From Bryobacteraceae bacterium (lineage in GTDB: Bacteria; Acidobacteriota; Terriglobia; Bryobacterales; Bryobacteraceae), in contig JANWXD010000012.1 of NCBI GenBank assembly GCA_025055455.1, positions 30,167 through 94,166 of the forward strand: a stretch of DNA of 64,000 bases, written 5' to 3'. The notes under the pieces are model-generated. The model did no database searches. It saw only the letters and a program-made list of their open reading frames with translations, and had not been told where the DNA came from. This document shows, one piece after another, positions 60,172 through 64,000 of this stretch. Each line of letters opens with the position of its first letter. Within the stretch, counting starts at the first letter, position 1. The position numbers and the translations under genes are program-made.

Positions 60172-61422
60172 ATGCCGAAGCGGATCTTGATCCTGGCCGC
60201 CACGACTGGCTACCAGTTGCGCAGCTTCGAGCAGGCGGCGCGCCGTTTGAGCATGGAGGTCGTGCTCGCCACGGACCGCTGTCACCAGCTCGAAGACCCA
60301 TGGGGCGACCGCGCCATTGCCGTGCGCTTCGATGACGCCGAGGCGTCGTTGCCGGCGATCCTCGCCGCCGCCCCCTTCGACGGCGTGGTGGCGGTCGGAG
60401 ACCGCCCCACAGTGTTAGCGGCCCTGGCGGCGGCACGTCTCGGCTTGCCCTACGGCCCTGCCGCCGCCGTGTCGTCGTGCCGCGACAAATACCAGATGCG
60501 CGAGGCCTTCCGTGCGGGCGGGCTGAAGGTGCCCGAGTATCGCTTGGCGCGCATAGACGACGATCCGGAGACCGTCGCCCGGCGCACTCGCTTCCCGTGC
60601 GTGCTCAAACCGCTGGGCCTGTCTGCCAGCCAAGGCGTGATCCGGGCCGACGATCCAGCTACGTTTGTCGCTGCCTTCCGGCGCATCCGGGCGATCTTGG
60701 AAAGCCGGCCGGTGCGCCGCCTGCGGGAGCCCATGCACCGCTTCCTGCAAATCGAAAGTTACATCCCCGGCCGCGAGTTCGCCCTGGAGGGTTTGGTCAC
60801 GGAAGGCCGGCTCCAACCGCTTGCGCTGTTCGACAAGGCCGACCCGCTCGAGGGACCGTATTTCGAGGAGACGATTTACGTGACGCCCTCCCGGGCGCCA
60901 GCCTCGGTTCAAGCGGCGATCCGGGATACCGTCGAGCAGGCCGTCCGCGCTTTGGGCCTCAGACACAGTCCGGTGCACGCCGAGATGCGCGTCAATGCCG
61001 ACGGCGTCTGGATGTTGGAATTGGCGGCGCGGCCCATCGGCGGCCTCTGCGCCCGCGCGCTCGAATTCCAGGGAGGCGCCCGGCTCGAAGAGGTGGTACT
61101 CCGCCACGCGGTCGGCGAGGACGTATCGGGCGTGAGTCTGGCCGACGGCGCGCACGGCGTGATGATGATCCCCGTGCCCCGGGAAGGCCGCTACGAGGGA
61201 GTCCAAGGCGTCGAGGATGCCCGCGCGGTTCACGGCATCGAGGACGTTATTATCACCGCCGCACCCGGCGAGCATCTGGTGCCGTTGCCGGAAGGCTCCA
61301 GCTACCTGGGCTTTCTGTTCGCCCGGGGCAGTGCGCCCGACGAGGTGGAAGCGGCGTTACGAGCGGCTCACCAGAGGCTTTCCTTCCGCATCGCCGCCGT
61401 GCTGCCCGTCCTCACAACTTAG
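60172..61422 (+). CDS. ATP-grasp domain protein (carboxylate-amine ligase-like)
   Basis: YQMREAFRAGGLKVPEY, FPCVLKPLGLSASQGVIRADD, ESYIPGREFALEGLV, MLELAARPIGGL; ATG begins 9 bp after the extended radical SAM stop. Confidence 0.88.
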   Translation: MPKRILILAATTGYQLRSFEQAARRLSMEVVLATDRCHQLEDPWGDRAIAVRFDDAEASLPAILAAAPFDGVVAVGDRPTVLAALAAARLGLPYGPAAAVSSCRDKYQMREAFRAGGLKVPEYRLARIDDDPETVARRTRFPCVLKPLGLSASQGVIRADDPATFVAAFRRIRAILESRPVRRLREPMHRFLQIESYIPGREFALEGLVTEGRLQPLALFDKADPLEGPYFEETIYVTPSRAPASVQAAIRDTVEQAVRALGLRHSPVHAEMRVNADGVWMLELAARPIGGLCARALEFQGGARLEEVVLRHAVGEDVSGVSLADGAHGVMMIPVPREGRYEGVQGVEDARAVHGIEDVIITAAPGEHLVPLPEGSSYLGFLFARGSAPDEVEAALRAAHQRLSFRIAAVLPVLTT

Positions 61423-61744
61423 AGCGCGGCGGGACGTAATTGGGCGGGAAAGCGGCGCCCTCGCCGAAAAAATATTCCTCCATCTGCTTGAGCAAGAACT
61501 CTTGCGCTTCCCGCGTGCCCAGATTGAGCCGGTACTCGTTCATGATCATCTTCATGTGCTCCAGCCAGATCTTCCAGGCCTCTTTGGAAACGTTCTCGTA
61601 GATGCGCTGTCCCAGAGGATGGTTGTCAAAGGGAGGCTCGTCGAGCCCCTCCATCTCTCGCTGGAACTTCACGCAGAACACCTTGCGGGCGCCCGGCCTG
61701 GCCGGTTCCGGCCTCGGGGGCACACCTCCGCATCCCATAGCCAC
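61412..61744 (-). CDS. yggX: YggX-like oxidative damage protection / Fe(II) trafficking protein
   Basis: VFCVKFQREMEGLDEPPFDNHPLGQRIYENVSKEAWKIWLEHMKMIMNEYRLNL. Confidence 0.88.
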   Translation of the reverse strand: MAMGCGGVPPRPEPARPGARKVFCVKFQREMEGLDEPPFDNHPLGQRIYENVSKEAWKIWLEHMKMIMNEYRLNLGTREAQEFLLKQMEEYFFGEGAAFPPNYVPPRSKL

Positions 61745-61814
61745 TCGCTCCTCTCCGTGGATTTCCCGATTGCCTGCCTTTCAAGCATAGCGCAACCGGC
61801 GGGCCGCAGGCGGG

Positions 61815-62123
61815 TCAGGAAGCGCTGCTGTCCGGCGGGCGCGCCTGGCGGTAGCGCCGTTTGAGGAACTCCGACAGCTTGATCGGCATGGCGCCGCTGT
61901 TGCGGATGCGAGCCTCCATGGCCTTCTGGTACCGCTTGAGGACGCGTTCGCGTTGGGACTCTCGCAGGCGGCAGCCTTCGATGTCGAGCAGCAGCTGGAC
62001 TTCCCACGGTTGGAAGGCATTGCGCCGGAATTCGCCACCGAGCAGCTCGTTCATGAGCCGGCGGAACTGCGCCAGCAGCGTGTCGCTATCAGGCTGGTTC
62101 GCCACGCTGAGCTCCCACATCAA
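61815..62123 (-). CDS. Conserved hypothetical protein (~102 aa)
   Basis: ORF with plausible soluble composition (LLAQFRRLMNELLGGEFRRNAFQPWEVQLLLDIEGC). Confidence 0.6.
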   Translation of the reverse strand: MMWELSVANQPDSDTLLAQFRRLMNELLGGEFRRNAFQPWEVQLLLDIEGCRLRESQRERVLKRYQKAMEARIRNSGAMPIKLSEFLKRRYRQARPPDSSAS

Positions 62124-62300
62124 TTACTGTTTCGTCCGGCTGCGACGTTTCAATGAGGGCGCCGCAGGCCCGGTTCCGAACACGCTTCCGGAATCCGGCT
62201 CTAACTTTGAGACCTGCGGCAAAGGGGCTCGACCAAGGGCGGCTCCCAAGGAGGGCCCCGGCGGCGTGCCGCGCTCCCGAAGCGTGCTACATTCGCTTTC

Positions 62301-63485
62301 GTGGCCGTCGGCGCGTTGGTCGTAGCTTTTGCCGGGACGGTCTCCCTTCTGGCGGTCGGTACGGAGCTCCAGGTCCGCCTGCTGACTCCAGTGAGCAGCC
62401 GCGGCACGCCGGCGGGCCAGCGTGTGGAGGCCGTCGTCATCGCCCCGGTCGCAACCCCCGACGGAGCGCTGGCGATCCCTTCGGGAACCGTCGTCGGTGG
62501 CTGCGTGCGCGCCGCCCGCCCGTACGCTCCGGAGCAGCGGGCCGTTCTAGAGCTTGACTTCTTCGAGCTGAGCTTGCCCTCCGGAGAGCGGCGCCCGCTG
62601 GCGGCGAAAGTCGCGGAGGTGGACAACGCCCGGGAGTCCGTGGACGAACAGGGTCGCATCGTCGGGATCCTCGAGTCCGAGACGCTGATTGCCAAGATGG
62701 ATCGAGGCCTCGAGCGCCTGCAAGGGCGTTTTGCGCGGCTGGCCGGCGTGCTGCGCACGGCGAAAGAGGCCGTCTTCGAGCCGCCCGATGCCGACATCGT
62801 CTACGAGGCGGGCACGGAACTTCGGCTCGCACTGACGTCGCCGTTCCCGCTGGAGCGGATCTTCCCGCCGCCGGCTCTCGAGGCCATCGAGCCGGCCGAG
62901 GACCTGTTGGAACTCGTCAATGCCCAGCCGCTGCAGACCACGGCCGCCAGCAGCGCCAAGCCCTCCGATGTGACCAATCTCATGTTTCTGGGCCGCCGCG
63001 AGCAAATCGAGGCAGCCTTCCGTGAGGCGGGCTGGAGTCCGGCCGACCCACTGGACGCCCGCAGCGGGCTGGAGACGGCCCGCGCCGTGCTGGAAAACCG
63101 CGGCTACAAACAGGCGCCCATGTCGGTGTTGCTGCTCGAGGGCCGCAAGCCGGATCTGGAATTTCAAAAGCAATTGAACACTTTCGCCAAGCGCCATCAC
63201 TTGCGCATCTGGAAGCGCCCGGCGCGGTTCGGCGAGCGCGAAGTCTGGGTCGCGGCGGCCACCCACGACATCGGGATCGCTTTCTCGCCGGAGAACCGCA
63301 CCTTCATCCACGTCATTGACTCCGCCATCGACCGGGAGCGAGGCAAGGTCGTCATTGACTTGGTCTTCACGGGGCGGGTTCGAGGGCTGGCACTGGTGGA
63401 GCGCCCCGCCGCCCCACGGCAGACACAAAACGCCACCGGCGACACGATCGTCACCGACGGCCGCATGGCGGTGTTGCTCTTCTAG
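62301..63485 (+). CDS. LssY C-terminal-domain protein with N-terminal signal
   Basis: DVTNLMFLGRREQIEAAFREAGWSPADPL...DLEFQKQLNTFAKRHHLRIWKRP...VWVAAATHDIGIAF...FIHVID. Confidence 0.75.
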   Translation: MAVGALVVAFAGTVSLLAVGTELQVRLLTPVSSRGTPAGQRVEAVVIAPVATPDGALAIPSGTVVGGCVRAARPYAPEQRAVLELDFFELSLPSGERRPLAAKVAEVDNARESVDEQGRIVGILESETLIAKMDRGLERLQGRFARLAGVLRTAKEAVFEPPDADIVYEAGTELRLALTSPFPLERIFPPPALEAIEPAEDLLELVNAQPLQTTAASSAKPSDVTNLMFLGRREQIEAAFREAGWSPADPLDARSGLETARAVLENRGYKQAPMSVLLLEGRKPDLEFQKQLNTFAKRHHLRIWKRPARFGEREVWVAAATHDIGIAFSPENRTFIHVIDSAIDRERGKVVIDLVFTGRVRGLALVERPAAPRQTQNATGDTIVTDGRMAVLLF

Positions 63486-63590
63486 GGCCCGTTTCCCAGG
63501 CTTTTTGGGGCTTCTCGGGCCCCCGAGTGGGCGCTTCCCTCCAGGCGTGGCGCCGCTGAGCCTGCCGATAAGGGCGACAAAGGGCGAGCC

Positions 63591-64000
63591 ATGGCGTCTC
63601 CGCGCGATCCGGCGGTCCGGGCGCACAGCCGGCGCGTAGCTGCTGTCGCCACGGAGCTTGCCGCCCGCGCCGGCCTGGAAGGCTGGGAGCGATTGGCCGT
63701 GCGCCACCTGGCCTTGCTCCACCACTACCCGCCGGAGTTCATGGATGCGGAAACCGTGGAATTTGTCCTCCGGGAGGCGGCCGGCGCCAATTGGGCGGGC
63801 TTGCGGCGCGCCGACTCGGCCTATCGCCAGCGCTGCGAGAACGTGCGGGAACTGGTGGCGGCCTTTCATGGTCGGTCGGCGCTTCGAGCTGACCCGCGGC
63901 AGGCGTTCGTGGTGGATTTGGTGGCGGCCGCCGACCAGCTGGTGCAACAGATCGAGGCTCACCCGTGCGAACCCAACCTGCGCGACCGCTTCCTGGACCG
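63591..64000 (+). CDS. HD-domain-like protein, 3' truncated by window edge
   Basis: MASPRDPAVRAHSRRVAAVATELAARAGLEGWERLAVRHLALLHHYPPEFMD... Confidence 0.55.
   Translation, partial: MASPRDPAVRAHSRRVAAVATELAARAGLEGWERLAVRHLALLHHYPPEFMDAETVEFVLREAAGANWAGLRRADSAYRQRCENVRELVAAFHGRSALRADPRQAFVVDLVAAADQLVQQIEAHPCEPNLRDRFLD

Overview
High-GC chromosomal window. It is probably from an Acidobacteriota (Bryobacterales/Solibacter-like) genome, judged from a subtilase carrying the Solibacter-type C-terminal domain. Most of it is housekeeping and envelope genes: atpE end, rpe, rsmB, ttcA-like, DUF47/PiT, folC, plsC, ntrYX, secG, bamD, yggX, tRNA-fMet and tRNA-Leu(GAG). Four clusters stand out: a TonB receptor-ECF transporter-methyltransferase cassette, a Rieske-cytochrome b-nonaheme cytochrome cluster, a complete type II secretion operon headed by an ECF sigma/anti-sigma pair, and a MoxR-DUF58-VWA cluster. 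The most notable item is hidden by standard ORF calling. The radical SAM ORF 58786..60126 'ends' at a TGA that is very probably selenocysteine. Read-through gives the tail ...NEPWYC-U-AEPNEEQVALV* (stop TAG 60160-60162), a 'CUAEP' tail. A perfect 6-bp hairpin with an AGGUG loop, 13 nt after the UGA, has the geometry of a bacterial SECIS. No CRISPR, rRNA, phage or IS element was seen. All calls come from reading the sequence and translations; no database search was run.
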